From Archangium lipolyticum (GTDB lineage: Bacteria > Myxococcota > Myxococcia > Myxococcales > Myxococcaceae), in NCBI RefSeq assembly GCF_024623785.1, contig NZ_JANKBZ010000003.1, forward strand, positions 62,001 to 126,000: 64,000 bases of DNA. The letters are read 5' to 3'. The notes below the pieces were generated by a model, which made no database searches, was not told the origin of the DNA, and worked only from the letters and a program-made list of their open reading frames with translations. The translations under genes were made by a program, and so were the position numbers. Of this stretch, positions 34,529 to 42,577 are shown one piece after another. Each line of letters begins with the position of its first letter. Position 1 is the stretch's first letter.

Positions 34529-36052
34529 GTGAAGAAGCTCGTCACGCCTTTCCGTGTAGGTCTGCTGGTGCTCGTCGCCGGAGGATTCCTGTTCGGCTTC
34601 ATCCTCTTCACCCGCAAGGGGGGGCTGGGCAAGGACGAGTCCATCCAGGTGTACGCCTACTTCCGGGACGCCTCGGGCCTGGGTCCCAAGAGCCGCATCC
34701 AGATCGCCGGCATCCCCGTGGGCGAGGTGGAGGATGTGAAGCTGGAGGGCACGCGCGCCCGCGTCACCGTGCGCGTGCGCCGGGACGTGGCGCTGCACCA
34801 GGACGCCGCCCTCATCAAACGCTCGGAGTCCCTGCTGGGCGACTACCTGTTGGACCTGAACCCGGGCTCCGAGGTGATGCCTCCCATGGAGGAGGGCGGG
34901 GAGATCCGCAAGGTGATCGACGTGCAGGGCATGGAGGCCGTGTTCGCCTCGCTCTCGCAGATCACCTCCGACATCCAGCAGGTGACGGGGGCGCTGCGCG
35001 ACGTGCTCGGCGGGGACAAGGGCACCGGCTCGCTCGAGCGCATCATCGCCAGCCTGGTGCGCGTGTCCGAGTCGGTGGACCTGACGGTGCGCAGCAGCGC
35101 CGAGCGGCTGGACGCCATCCTGCGCAACTTCGAGGGCGTGAGCGCCGACGTGCGCGGCATCACCGCCGACAACGAGGAGAGCGTCGGCCACATCGTGCAC
35201 AACATCGAGATCATCACCCGCGACACGCGCGAGGTGCTCTCCACGGTGCAGAAGATCGTCGGCGGCAGCGCGGAAGGGGACCTGAAGGAGAGCGTGTCCA
35301 GCCTGAAGCAGACGATGAACCGGCTGGACAAGACGCTGGCCAACCTGGAGGAGATCACCTCCCGGGTGAACCGGGGCGAGGGCGCCGTGGGCGCGCTGGT
35401 GGCCGACAAGCGCCTGGGCCAGAAGATCTCCGAGTCCGTGGAGGACCTGTCCGACTTCTCCTCGAAGCTCACCGGGCTCCAGACGGAAGTGGGCCTGCAG
35501 GCCACCTACATGTTGGGGCATGGGGCCTCGAAGAACAGCCTGTCGGTGCGGCTGGCCCCCAAGCCGGACAAGTACTACCTGCTGGAGCTGGTGGACGATC
35601 CGCGCGGCACCACCGAGACGCAGTACGTGCAGACCAACCCGCCGTCCTCGGGGGATCCGGTCCTGCAGAAGCAGAAGATCACCCGCGAGGGCTTCAAGTT
35701 CAGCGCCCAGTTCGCCAAGCGCTACTACTTCACCACGCTGCGCTTCGGCATCATCGAGTCCACGGGTGGCGTGGGCGCCGACTTCCACTTCTTCAAGGAC
35801 CACCTGATGTTGAAGCTGGATGCCTTCAACTTCTCGGTGGACGAGCTGCGCTACCCGCGCCTGAGGGCCTCGCTGAGGGCCCAGGCGTTCGACCGGCTCT
35901 TCATCACCGCCGGCCTGGACGACATCTTCAACAACCCCGTGCGCGACAACAACCGGCGCATGCTCGGCGGCCGCGACTTCTTCTTTGGTGGCGGCATCTA
36001 CTTCACGGATGATGATTTGAAGGCCATCCTGCCGGCCGTGCCCACGCCGTGA
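34529..36052 (+). CDS. mlaD: MlaD-type MCE protein with long C-terminal extension
   Basis: A 507-residue protein: one N-terminal membrane helix (VGLLVLVAGGFLFGFILF) and one MCE domain (about 38-120; GLGPKSRIQIAGIPVGEVEDV). A long helical, coiled-coil-like region (about 140-320, repeated VESVDL/ITRDTREVL-type heptads) precedes the C-terminal part. The last 180 residues are beta-rich with alternating aromatics (YYFTTLRFGIIES, FFFGGGIYFTDDD) and look like an outer-membrane or barrel-associated domain. Canonical MlaD is about 180 residues, so this form could span the periplasm without a separate MlaC. It is third in the mlaEFD operon. Confidence 0.9.
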   Translation: MKKLVTPFRVGLLVLVAGGFLFGFILFTRKGGLGKDESIQVYAYFRDASGLGPKSRIQIAGIPVGEVEDVKLEGTRARVTVRVRRDVALHQDAALIKRSESLLGDYLLDLNPGSEVMPPMEEGGEIRKVIDVQGMEAVFASLSQITSDIQQVTGALRDVLGGDKGTGSLERIIASLVRVSESVDLTVRSSAERLDAILRNFEGVSADVRGITADNEESVGHIVHNIEIITRDTREVLSTVQKIVGGSAEGDLKESVSSLKQTMNRLDKTLANLEEITSRVNRGEGAVGALVADKRLGQKISESVEDLSDFSSKLTGLQTEVGLQATYMLGHGASKNSLSVRLAPKPDKYYLLELVDDPRGTTETQYVQTNPPSSGDPVLQKQKITREGFKFSAQFAKRYYFTTLRFGIIESTGGVGADFHFFKDHLMLKLDAFNFSVDELRYPRLRASLRAQAFDRLFITAGLDDIFNNPVRDNNRRMLGGRDFFFGGGIYFTDDDLKAILPAVPTP

Positions 36053-36072
36053 GGGCCGGAGTCCTGGATATC

Positions 36073-36102
36073 TTGACCTGACCGGCCGAAAAGTCGTACC
36101 TC
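36073..36102 (+). promoter_or_regulatory. Candidate promoter for the PfkB kinase gene
   Basis: TTGACC and TACCTC are separated by 18 bp, 68 bp before the start codon. The -35 is good and the -10 is weak. Confidence 0.42.
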
Positions 36103-36170
36103 GCACGGGCACGGGCGGTCCCCCAGGAGCCCCGTGCCTGTCGTCACGGCCTCTACTCCCTGGAACGCCC

Positions 36171-37094
36171 ATGTCTCTTCTCGTCGTTGGCTCGGTCGCG
36201 CTGGACTCGGTGGAAACCCCCTTCGGATTGAAGGAGGACATCCTCGGCGGCTCCGCCACCTATTTCTCCACCTCCGCCTCCTTCTTCACCCCCGTGAAGA
36301 TGGTGGCCGTGGTGGGCGAGGACTTCCCCCAGGCGCACCTGGACTTCCTGCACGGTCGGGGTGTGGACCTCGAGGGCATCACCCGGGAGAAGGGCCGCAC
36401 CTTCCGCTGGAAGGGCCGCTACGGCTGGCAGCTCAACGAGGCCGAGACGCTCGACACCCAGCTCAACGTCTTCCAGTCCTTCTCGCCCAAGCTCCCCGAG
36501 AGCTACCGCGACGCCCAGTTCGTCTTCCTGGGCAACATCCACCCGGAGCTCCAGTCCCAGGTGGTGGATCAGGTGAAGGGCCCCAAGCTGGTGGCCGCCG
36601 ACACCATGAACTTCTGGATCAACGGCAGCCGGGCCTCGCTCCTCAAGACGCTCAAGCGCGTCAACCTGCTCTTCGTCAACGACGCCGAGGCCCGCCAGCT
36701 CTCCGGTGAGCACAACATCGTGCGCGCCGCCCGGGCCATCCTCGGCATGGGCCCCCAGCGCATCGTGGTCAAGCGCGGCGAGTACGGCGCGCTCCTCTTC
36801 GACCACGAGCACATCTTCGCCTGCCCGGCGCTGCCCCTGGCCGACGTGTTCGATCCCACCGGCGCCGGGGACACCTTCGCCGGTGGCTTCATGGGCACCC
36901 TGGCCACCGCCGGCCGCGTGGACTCCGAGGTGCTGCGCCGCGCCATGGTGATGGGCAGCGTCATGGCCTCCTTCACCGTGGAGAAGTTCAGCCTCGAGCG
37001 CCTGCGCGAGGTGAACCGCGCCGACATCCGCGCCAGATTCACGGATTTCAAGCGACTCACGCATTTCGAGGATTTGGGGCCTCTTGAGGGGTAA
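36171..37094 (+). CDS. PfkB-family carbohydrate/nucleoside kinase
   Basis: A 307-residue kinase that transfers phosphate from ATP to a sugar or nucleoside hydroxyl. N-terminal PfkB features (GGSATYFSTSASFF) and the C-terminal signature DPTGAGDTFAGGFMG with catalytic Asp in GAGD are present. The N-terminal VGSVALDSVETPFG and lack of a lid insertion resemble adenosine/ribokinase-like members. The substrate cannot be set. It is followed after 29 bp by its own strong downstream promoter for the PilZ gene, so it is probably monocistronic. Confidence 0.9.
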   Translation: MSLLVVGSVALDSVETPFGLKEDILGGSATYFSTSASFFTPVKMVAVVGEDFPQAHLDFLHGRGVDLEGITREKGRTFRWKGRYGWQLNEAETLDTQLNVFQSFSPKLPESYRDAQFVFLGNIHPELQSQVVDQVKGPKLVAADTMNFWINGSRASLLKTLKRVNLLFVNDAEARQLSGEHNIVRAARAILGMGPQRIVVKRGEYGALLFDHEHIFACPALPLADVFDPTGAGDTFAGGFMGTLATAGRVDSEVLRRAMVMGSVMASFTVEKFSLERLREVNRADIRARFTDFKRLTHFEDLGPLEG

Positions 37095-37123
37095 CCGATT
37101 TCCCGTGGGGTGAGGAGGGCTGC

Positions 37124-37152
37124 TTGACGGATTTTTATGCTGTCCCTAATCT
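37124..37152 (+). promoter_or_regulatory. Sigma-70-type promoter for the PilZ gene
   Basis: TTGACG and TAATCT are exactly 17 bp apart, with an AT-rich spacer (GATTTTTATG). Transcription would start near 37159, which excludes a start codon at 37159 itself. Confidence 0.65.
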
Positions 37153-37194
37153 CCGCACTTGCGAATCCCGATTCCTGGGAAAGCGCGGAGGGAT

Positions 37195-37584
37195 GTGGGG
37201 GACGCGCGTCACGGCCGCGCACCGGAGGAGAAGGGGTTGCGGACGGAGAACCGAAAGCACGCTCGTTTCACCTCGCGCCTGCGCTGCTGGTGTGAGGCGG
37301 AGAACATTACGCTCTACGCTCGGGTGGCGAACCTGAGCGAGGGTGGGTTGTTCTTGCAGACGAACACACCGTTGGCCCAGGGCCGGCGGACGTTGCTGAA
37401 GCTGGCGGGGGGGACCGCGCGGGAGGTGATGGCCGAGGCGACCGTGGTGTGGCGGCGTCCACAGCGGGAGCAGCTGGGCCCACCCGGCATGGGGTTGAAG
37501 TTCGAAGGACTGGATGCTGGCGCGCTGACCCTCCTACAGCGCATCATCTCCGAAGAGCAGCGAGGGTTCGCGCTCGGCACCTGA
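37195..37584 (+). CDS. PilZ-domain protein
   Basis: A 129-residue protein. The PilZ core begins about residue 20: RKHARF (the conserved basic motif), then ARVANLSEGGLFLQT, the NxSxGG c-di-GMP-binding motif, and a barrel ending GMGLKFEGLDA. It probably binds cyclic di-GMP and relays the signal to motility or polysaccharide output. The GTG at 37195 follows GGAGG closely; a TTG at about 37231 after GAGGAGAAGG is an alternative, so the exact start is open. A phosphoesterase gene follows after 31 bp, probably on the same transcript. Confidence 0.85.
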   Translation: MGDARHGRAPEEKGLRTENRKHARFTSRLRCWCEAENITLYARVANLSEGGLFLQTNTPLAQGRRTLLKLAGGTAREVMAEATVVWRRPQREQLGPPGMGLKFEGLDAGALTLLQRIISEEQRGFALGT

Positions 37585-37615
37585 CGAGCGGGCCCGGGGC
37601 CCACGGGAACTCTAC

Positions 37616-38347
37616 ATGCGCATCGCGATCATCTCCGACATCCACTCCAACATCGAGGCGCTGACGGAGGTGCTGCGGGTCGCGGAAGAGCAGAAGGTGG
37701 ATCGGATCGTGTCGTTGGGAGACGTGGTGGGCTACGGGGCCTCGCCCAACGCCTGCTGCGACCTGGTGCGCTCGGTGACCGAGGTGACGCTGCTGGGCAA
37801 CCACGACGCGGCGGTGGCCGGGCGGATGGACTACTCGTACTACTACGACGCCGCCCGCCACGCGCTGGACTGGTCCGCCGGGGTGCTGTCGGACGAGAAC
37901 ATGGATTGGCTCAAGAGCCTGCCGTACACGTACCGGATCGGTGACGTGGGCTTCAGCCATGGCTCGCCGGTGGAGCCCAAGGCGTACGAGTACATCTTCG
38001 CGCTGGAGCAGGCGCGGGAGCTGGCGCCGTACGTGGAGCACCTGCCGGAGGTGACGTTCATCGGGCACAGCCACCTGTGCAAGGCGTTCGCCATCGGCAA
38101 TGGCGAGGTGCACGACGTGGTGGCCCAGAAGTTCGGCATCCGGCGGGGCTACAAGTACATCATCTCGGTGGGAAGCGTGGGGCAGCCGCGGGACTACGAC
38201 AACCGGGCGTGCTTCGTCATCTGCGACACCGGGGCGCGCACGGTGGAGTACCTCCGGGTGGAGTACGACATCGAGTCGGCCGCGCAGAAGATCTTCGATG
38301 CCTCGCTGGCGCTCAACTTCGGCAAGCGCCTGTTCCTCGGGGTGTAG
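37616..38347 (+). CDS. Calcineurin-like metallophosphoesterase
   Basis: A 243-residue enzyme with the complete metal-binding set: DIHSN (residues about 8-12), GDVVGYG, GNHDAAV and GHSHLCK. No signal peptide is seen. It resembles the YfcE/small-phosphoesterase group, whose members act on phosphodiesters, nucleotides or phosphoproteins. It is probably co-transcribed with the PilZ gene. The substrate is unknown. Confidence 0.92.
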   Translation: MRIAIISDIHSNIEALTEVLRVAEEQKVDRIVSLGDVVGYGASPNACCDLVRSVTEVTLLGNHDAAVAGRMDYSYYYDAARHALDWSAGVLSDENMDWLKSLPYTYRIGDVGFSHGSPVEPKAYEYIFALEQARELAPYVEHLPEVTFIGHSHLCKAFAIGNGEVHDVVAQKFGIRRGYKYIISVGSVGQPRDYDNRACFVICDTGARTVEYLRVEYDIESAAQKIFDASLALNFGKRLFLGV

Positions 38348-38376
38348 CCGCCTCGCGCGGCCATGCGTCCAACGGC

Positions 38377-38406
38377 TTGACGGCCGCGCTGGCAACTCCC
38401 TGTAGT
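38377..38406 (+). promoter_or_regulatory. Candidate promoter for the DUF3396 gene
   Basis: TTGACG and TGTAGT are 18 bp apart. The -35 lies at the right edge of an 8-bp inverted repeat (GCGCGGCC 38355-38362 / GGCCGCGC 38382-38389, 19-nt loop) that could end the phosphoesterase transcript or bind a regulator. Confidence 0.48.
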
Positions 38407-38476
38407 CCCCTGGGTCTCGGTTCCTGGCCCACGCGACGTGCTCGGGGAGGTGCGGTGTGTTCACTCGTATCAGCCG

Positions 38477-39454
38477 ATGACCCGACACCCTCCCCGAGTT
38501 CGTCTCTACTCCTCCCAGCCAGACGGAGACCGCCTCTGGATGAGGGAAGTGTTTCGCCTCGTCCTGCATCTGCCGTTCGACCACCATGATCTCGCGAACC
38601 CGGTGAGTCGCGCGCTCGAGGTGTACCTTCGTGCTGTCGGCACCGGGGCAGAAGTCTTCTCCGAATACAATCTTGGATACGAGCCCAACTCGCTGCACGA
38701 GGGCGCCTGGGCACGGATCCGCTCGACACTCTCTCCACCTGTCGGGGAACGCTTTCTCGATGATCTCAGTAACGAGGATGTCTATCCGTATGTGAAGAGG
38801 CAGTTCGAGCGTATGGTCGAGTTGTCGGGCGGCGACAAGGACGTCAGCGGCTATGGCTTCTTCTACTTGTCTCGCCTGCCTTGGCGTTCGCGGGCTCGTG
38901 TCGAGGATGAGGTCAGCCTGGTGAGCTTCTCCTGGCCCACGGAGTACCTCGAGGAGCACGGCCCTGGGAAAATGCGCGAGTTGGCCATGGCGCTGGCCTC
39001 GCTGCTCCCATTCTCCTCTGGTCATGCAGGCCTGGCCTTCTATTCACCCAACACCTTTTGTGGCTCCATGAAGGGGATTCACGAGGAATCCTTCCGCTAC
39101 CCGGGGATGGATGTGTCCCATGGCATCCGGAAACTCGGCTCCCGGGTCGACGGAGTGCACTGGCTCAACTTCCTGGGCCAGCCGGTGCTCGGGGAAATGG
39201 GCGGTGCGGCGGGCCTGCGTGCCCAGCTGCATTCGCCCGGAACCACCGTCCAGGCGTTGGAAGGGGAGAAGGCGGTGGTGACGCTGGGGCAGTGGCCGGA
39301 GGCCGGAGACCTGACCCGGGGCCAGGACCTCCCCGCGTACCGTGAGCTCGCGCGTGTCCTGGAGCCCTGGCTGTACGAGTGTCCCAGCTACTACGACTTC
39401 GACGACGCCTCCCACGAGGAGACCCTCCGATGGTGGCGTCGCTTCCTTGACTGA
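38477..39454 (+). CDS. DUF3396-type protein (immunity-protein family)
   Basis: A 325-residue soluble protein. It fits the DUF3396 pattern I know from type VI secretion immunity proteins: MREVFRLVLHLPFDHHDLA, then RALEVYLRAVGT, EGAWARIRSTL, a central aromatic region (SGYGFFYLSRL, GHAGLAFYSPNTF) and LGSRVDGVHWLNFLG. The ATG at 38477 is preferred, but no clear ribosome site is seen and an in-frame GTG at 38438 exists. No toxin gene adjoins it, so it looks like an orphan immunity gene or a family member with another role. Confidence 0.75.
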   Translation: MTRHPPRVRLYSSQPDGDRLWMREVFRLVLHLPFDHHDLANPVSRALEVYLRAVGTGAEVFSEYNLGYEPNSLHEGAWARIRSTLSPPVGERFLDDLSNEDVYPYVKRQFERMVELSGGDKDVSGYGFFYLSRLPWRSRARVEDEVSLVSFSWPTEYLEEHGPGKMRELAMALASLLPFSSGHAGLAFYSPNTFCGSMKGIHEESFRYPGMDVSHGIRKLGSRVDGVHWLNFLGQPVLGEMGGAAGLRAQLHSPGTTVQALEGEKAVVTLGQWPEAGDLTRGQDLPAYRELARVLEPWLYECPSYYDFDDASHEETLRWWRRFLD

Positions 39455-39549
39455 GGATTCGAGCCCCCCGCGCGAAAAAGGGGCGCGGCGGCCTGGAAAT
39501 GTCGTAGAAAACCGGCCCCGTGCGGACCTACACCCCTGTTTCTGGCCGG

Positions 39550-40227
39550 ATGCTCACCGGCCTCCTGACGGCGCTCCTGGTGATGGCGGCCCCCGTGGCC
39601 TGCCGCAAACCCGCCCAGCCCTCCGAGGCGTACACCCAGGCGCATACGCTCTTCGGCAAGCTGTACGGCGCCAGGGGCGACGAGGCCTTCCTGGATCCCC
39701 AGATGGACCAGGTGGAGGCGCTGCTCTCCCAGGTGCCTCCGGACAGCCTCGACGCACAGGCCGCCAATGACCTGCGTGCCCGCATCCAGACCGGCAAGCA
39801 GCAGGCGCAGGCGCGGGAGAAGGCCCGGAACGACGCCCTCGCCGACGCGCGCACGCCAGAGGCGATGCCCTCCGGATTCGGCTCCGCCCCGGAACCGGCT
39901 CCTTCCGCTCCCACCGAGGAGGCTCCCGAGGCCCAGGCCGAGCCCCCCGATGCCGGCACGGGCGGCGGGCCAGGGATCGGCACCCCGGTGACCCAGCTGG
40001 CGAGCGGCTTCTCCGGCTGCTTCCAGAAGGGGGAGCAGATCGACGTGAAGGGACGCGGTTTGCGCGATCGCTGGGAATTGCAGGACCGCGCGGCGTGTCG
40101 CCAGCAGTATGGCGCGCTCCAGGGGCAGGTGCTGATCATCGAAGAGGGCAAGGTGCTCGCCCTGGTCTCCAAGAGCGCGATCCAGGTCATTCCCGTGGAC
40201 GGCGGTACGCCTCCCCCTGGTCGTTGA
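39550..40227 (+). CDS. Putative lipoprotein with Pro/Ala-rich linker
   Basis: A 225-residue protein. From ATG 39550 the sequence is a lipoprotein signal (GLLTALLVMAAPVAC). An in-frame GTG at 39520 would add ten residues. After a helical segment with Gln/Ala-rich heptads and a Pro/Glu/Ala linker, the C-terminus is a compact region with two cysteines (SGFSGCFQKGEQIDV, DRAACRQQYG) that may pair. No family recognised. It sits alone between the DUF3396 gene and psd. Confidence 0.65.
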   Translation: MLTGLLTALLVMAAPVACRKPAQPSEAYTQAHTLFGKLYGARGDEAFLDPQMDQVEALLSQVPPDSLDAQAANDLRARIQTGKQQAQAREKARNDALADARTPEAMPSGFGSAPEPAPSAPTEEAPEAQAEPPDAGTGGGPGIGTPVTQLASGFSGCFQKGEQIDVKGRGLRDRWELQDRAACRQQYGALQGQVLIIEEGKVLALVSKSAIQVIPVDGGTPPPGR

Positions 40228-40284
40228 AGCGCGCTCGCGCATCTCCATTCCACTTCAGACATCCCATTACCCGGTACCGGTCTC

Positions 40285-41127
40285 ATGAACGAACAGACCT
40301 TCATGAAGTTGATGCAGATCCTCCCCAAGTCCGCGCTGTCCACCGCGGTGGGGATGGCCACGCGCCTGCCCGTGCCGGCGCCCTTGCACCGGGCGGCCAT
40401 CAAGACCTTCGCCAAGGCCTACAACGTCGACGTGGCCGAGGCGGAGCACGCCCTGGAGCACTACCCCACGTTCGCCCAGTTCTTCACCCGGGGGCTCAAG
40501 GTCGGCTCCCGCCCGGTCGACCCGGGGGAGAAGGTGGTGGTGTCCCCGGTGGACGGCGCGGTGTCCCAGGTGGGCTACGCCGAGCACGGCCGCGTGATGC
40601 AGGCCAAGGGCATCCACTACACGGTGGGCGAGCTGCTCGGCGACGAGAAGGCCGCGGAGCCCTTCCACGGCGGCGCCTGGACCACCATCTACCTGTCCCC
40701 GCGCGACTACCACCGCATCCACGCCCCGCTGGGCGGGAAGATCACCGGGTATGCCTACATCCCCGGCGAGTTCTGGCCCGTCAACCCGGCCTCGGTGAAG
40801 AACAAGCAGGCGCTCTTCTGCGTCAACGAGCGGCTCGTCACCTACCTGGACACCGTGGCCGGCAAGTGCGCCGTGGTGAAGGTGGGCGCCACGTGCGTGT
40901 CGCGCATCAAGGCCGCCTACGATGAGATCCTCACCCACGACGGCAAGCCGGGCAAGGTGCATCGCTACGACACCGCCATCCCCGTGGAGAAGGGTGGGGA
41001 GCTGGGCCGCTTCGAGATGGGCTCCACCGTCATCCTCGTCTTCGAGCCGGGCCGCGTGAAGTGGGACGAGTCCTTCCAGCCCGAGGCCGTGGTGCGCATG
41101 GGCCGGCGCATTGGAGAGATTCCGTGA
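40285..41127 (+). CDS. psd: Phosphatidylserine decarboxylase proenzyme
   Basis: A 280-residue enzyme that makes phosphatidylethanolamine from phosphatidylserine at the inner membrane. Landmarks are YPTFAQFFTRGLK, VVSPVDGAVSQVG, YLSPRDYHRIHAPL, and the self-cleavage site FEMGST, where Ser247 becomes the pyruvoyl group of the alpha chain. Length and motifs fit the bacterial type I enzyme. It overlaps hisS by 4 bp (GTGA), so the two are translationally coupled. Confidence 0.95.
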   Translation: MNEQTFMKLMQILPKSALSTAVGMATRLPVPAPLHRAAIKTFAKAYNVDVAEAEHALEHYPTFAQFFTRGLKVGSRPVDPGEKVVVSPVDGAVSQVGYAEHGRVMQAKGIHYTVGELLGDEKAAEPFHGGAWTTIYLSPRDYHRIHAPLGGKITGYAYIPGEFWPVNPASVKNKQALFCVNERLVTYLDTVAGKCAVVKVGATCVSRIKAAYDEILTHDGKPGKVHRYDTAIPVEKGGELGRFEMGSTVILVFEPGRVKWDESFQPEAVVRMGRRIGEIP

Positions 41128-42398
41128 GTCAGAAGATCAGTGGCGTCAAGGGCATGAATGACATCCTCCCCGGCGACGTGGAGGTATGGCAGCACGTGGA
41201 GCGCACCACCCGGGACATCTTCTCGCGCTTCGGCTACGGCGAGGTGCGCACGCCCATCGTCGAGGACACCGCGCTCTTCGTGCGCAGCGTGGGCGAGGAG
41301 ACGGACATCGTCGGCAAGGAGATGTACACCTTCAATGACAAGGGCAACCGCAGCCTGTCCCTGCGTCCCGAGGGTACCGCTCCCGCCGCGCGCGCGTACA
41401 TCGAGCACTCGGTGGTGAGCCAGGAGCCGCTCACGCGCTGGTTCTACATGGGCCCCATGTTCCGCTACGAGCGGATGAAGACGGGCCGCTACCGGCAGTT
41501 CCATCAGATCGGCGCCGAGGCGTACGGCTCGAAGCATCCCGTCCAGGACGTCGAGATGATGGACATGGTGGTGCAGCTCCTGCGGCAGCTGGGGCTCTCG
41601 GACGTGTCGCTCAACATCAACTCGCTGGGCGATGACACGTGCCGGCCCGTGTACCAGGCGAAGCTCGTGGAGCACCTGCGCGGGCACGCCAGCGAGCTGT
41701 GCGACGACTGCCAGAAGCGGCTGGAGCGCAACCCGCTCCGGGTGCTCGACTGCAAGAACGAGCGCTGCCAGCAGATCGCCAGCGCCGCGCCCGACATCCT
41801 CCAGTCGCTGTGCGAGCCGTGCCGCGCGCACTTCGACGAGGTGAAGCGCAAGCTGGACGCGGTGGAGATCAAGTACGTGGTCAACCCGCGCATCATGCGC
41901 GGCCTGGACTACTACACGCGCACCACCTTCGAGTTCATCGCCGCGCACCCGGTGCTGGGTACCGCCAGCACCGTGGGCGGGGGTGGCCGCTACGACAAGC
42001 TGGTGAAGAGCCTCGGGGGGCCGGACGTGCCCGCGGTGGGTTTCGGCCTCGGGTTGGACCGGCTCTGCCTGCTGCTCAAGGAGAGCGGTCAGCACTTCGG
42101 CCGGCCGACGGATCTCTTCATCGCCGTGGCGGACGAGGGGTCGGCGGACGTGGCCTTCACGCTGGCCAGCCGGCTGCGCCGCGAGGGCCTGCGCGTGGAG
42201 TTCGACACGCGCGGCGGCAGCCTCAAGAGCCAGATGAAGCTCGCCGACAAGCTGGGCGCCATCTTCGCGCTGGTGATCGGCGAGGCCGAGCGCCAGAGCG
42301 GCATGGCCCAGCTCAAGCCCATGGCCGGGGGAGAGCCCGCGCCCGTGCGGCTCGCCGAGCTGGCCGAGACCCTGCGCACCCGGCTCGTTTCCTCCTGA
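41124..42398 (+). CDS. hisS: Histidyl-tRNA synthetase
   Basis: A 424-residue class II aminoacyl-tRNA synthetase that charges tRNA-His. Motif 1 lies near EVRTPIVEDTALF, motif 2 is RYERMKTGRYRQFHQIGAEAYG split over the dimer interface, the histidine motif is RGLDYYTRTTFEF, and motif 3 is GFGLGLDRL. The C-terminal anticodon-binding domain begins about residue 330. The GTG at 41124 is set by the 4-bp overlap with psd; the frame extends upstream but is psd shadow. A GC-rich hairpin follows 10 bp after the stop. Confidence 0.96.
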   Translation: MSQKISGVKGMNDILPGDVEVWQHVERTTRDIFSRFGYGEVRTPIVEDTALFVRSVGEETDIVGKEMYTFNDKGNRSLSLRPEGTAPAARAYIEHSVVSQEPLTRWFYMGPMFRYERMKTGRYRQFHQIGAEAYGSKHPVQDVEMMDMVVQLLRQLGLSDVSLNINSLGDDTCRPVYQAKLVEHLRGHASELCDDCQKRLERNPLRVLDCKNERCQQIASAAPDILQSLCEPCRAHFDEVKRKLDAVEIKYVVNPRIMRGLDYYTRTTFEFIAAHPVLGTASTVGGGGRYDKLVKSLGGPDVPAVGFGLGLDRLCLLLKESGQHFGRPTDLFIAVADEGSADVAFTLASRLRREGLRVEFDTRGGSLKSQMKLADKLGAIFALVIGEAERQSGMAQLKPMAGGEPAPVRLAELAETLRTRLVSS

Positions 42399-42408
42399 GA
42401 GGGGAGAG

Positions 42409-42432
42409 GGCGGGCTCCGGTGGGAGCCCGCC
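42409..42432. terminator. GC-rich hairpin after hisS
   Basis: A perfect 10-bp stem, GGCGGGCTCC / GGAGCCCGCC, with a GGTG loop. There is no T-run, so it may slow transcription or protect the 3' end rather than act as a classic intrinsic terminator. Confidence 0.55.
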
Positions 42433-42451
42433 TCCGCGCCGGAAGTAGCCC

Positions 42452-42559
42452 TCAGAACTGGTAGTCCACATCTGTGAGTGACTCGGGCGTCTCCTTGAAG
42501 ACGGAGGGGACGCGCCTGGGCTGTCCGGATTTGTCAGGAGCGCTCGCTAGAGTGGGCAT
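42452..42559 (-). CDS. 35-residue open frame, possible small protein or 3' gene remnant
   Basis: Between hisS and the toxin-like gene the minus strand encodes MPTLASAPDKSGQPRRV, continuing to a stop after VDYQF. Codons 9-35 have the strong G/C third-position bias of real genes here (nearly every codon ends in C or G), whereas the first eight do not. That pattern suggests a conserved C-terminus, either of a small gene or of a gene whose 5' part was lost when the downstream cassette arrived. The start has no good ribosome site. Confidence 0.35.
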   Translation of the reverse strand: MPTLASAPDKSGQPRRVPSVFKETPESLTDVDYQF

Positions 42560-42577
42560 CACCCATCGGAGGCGCTG

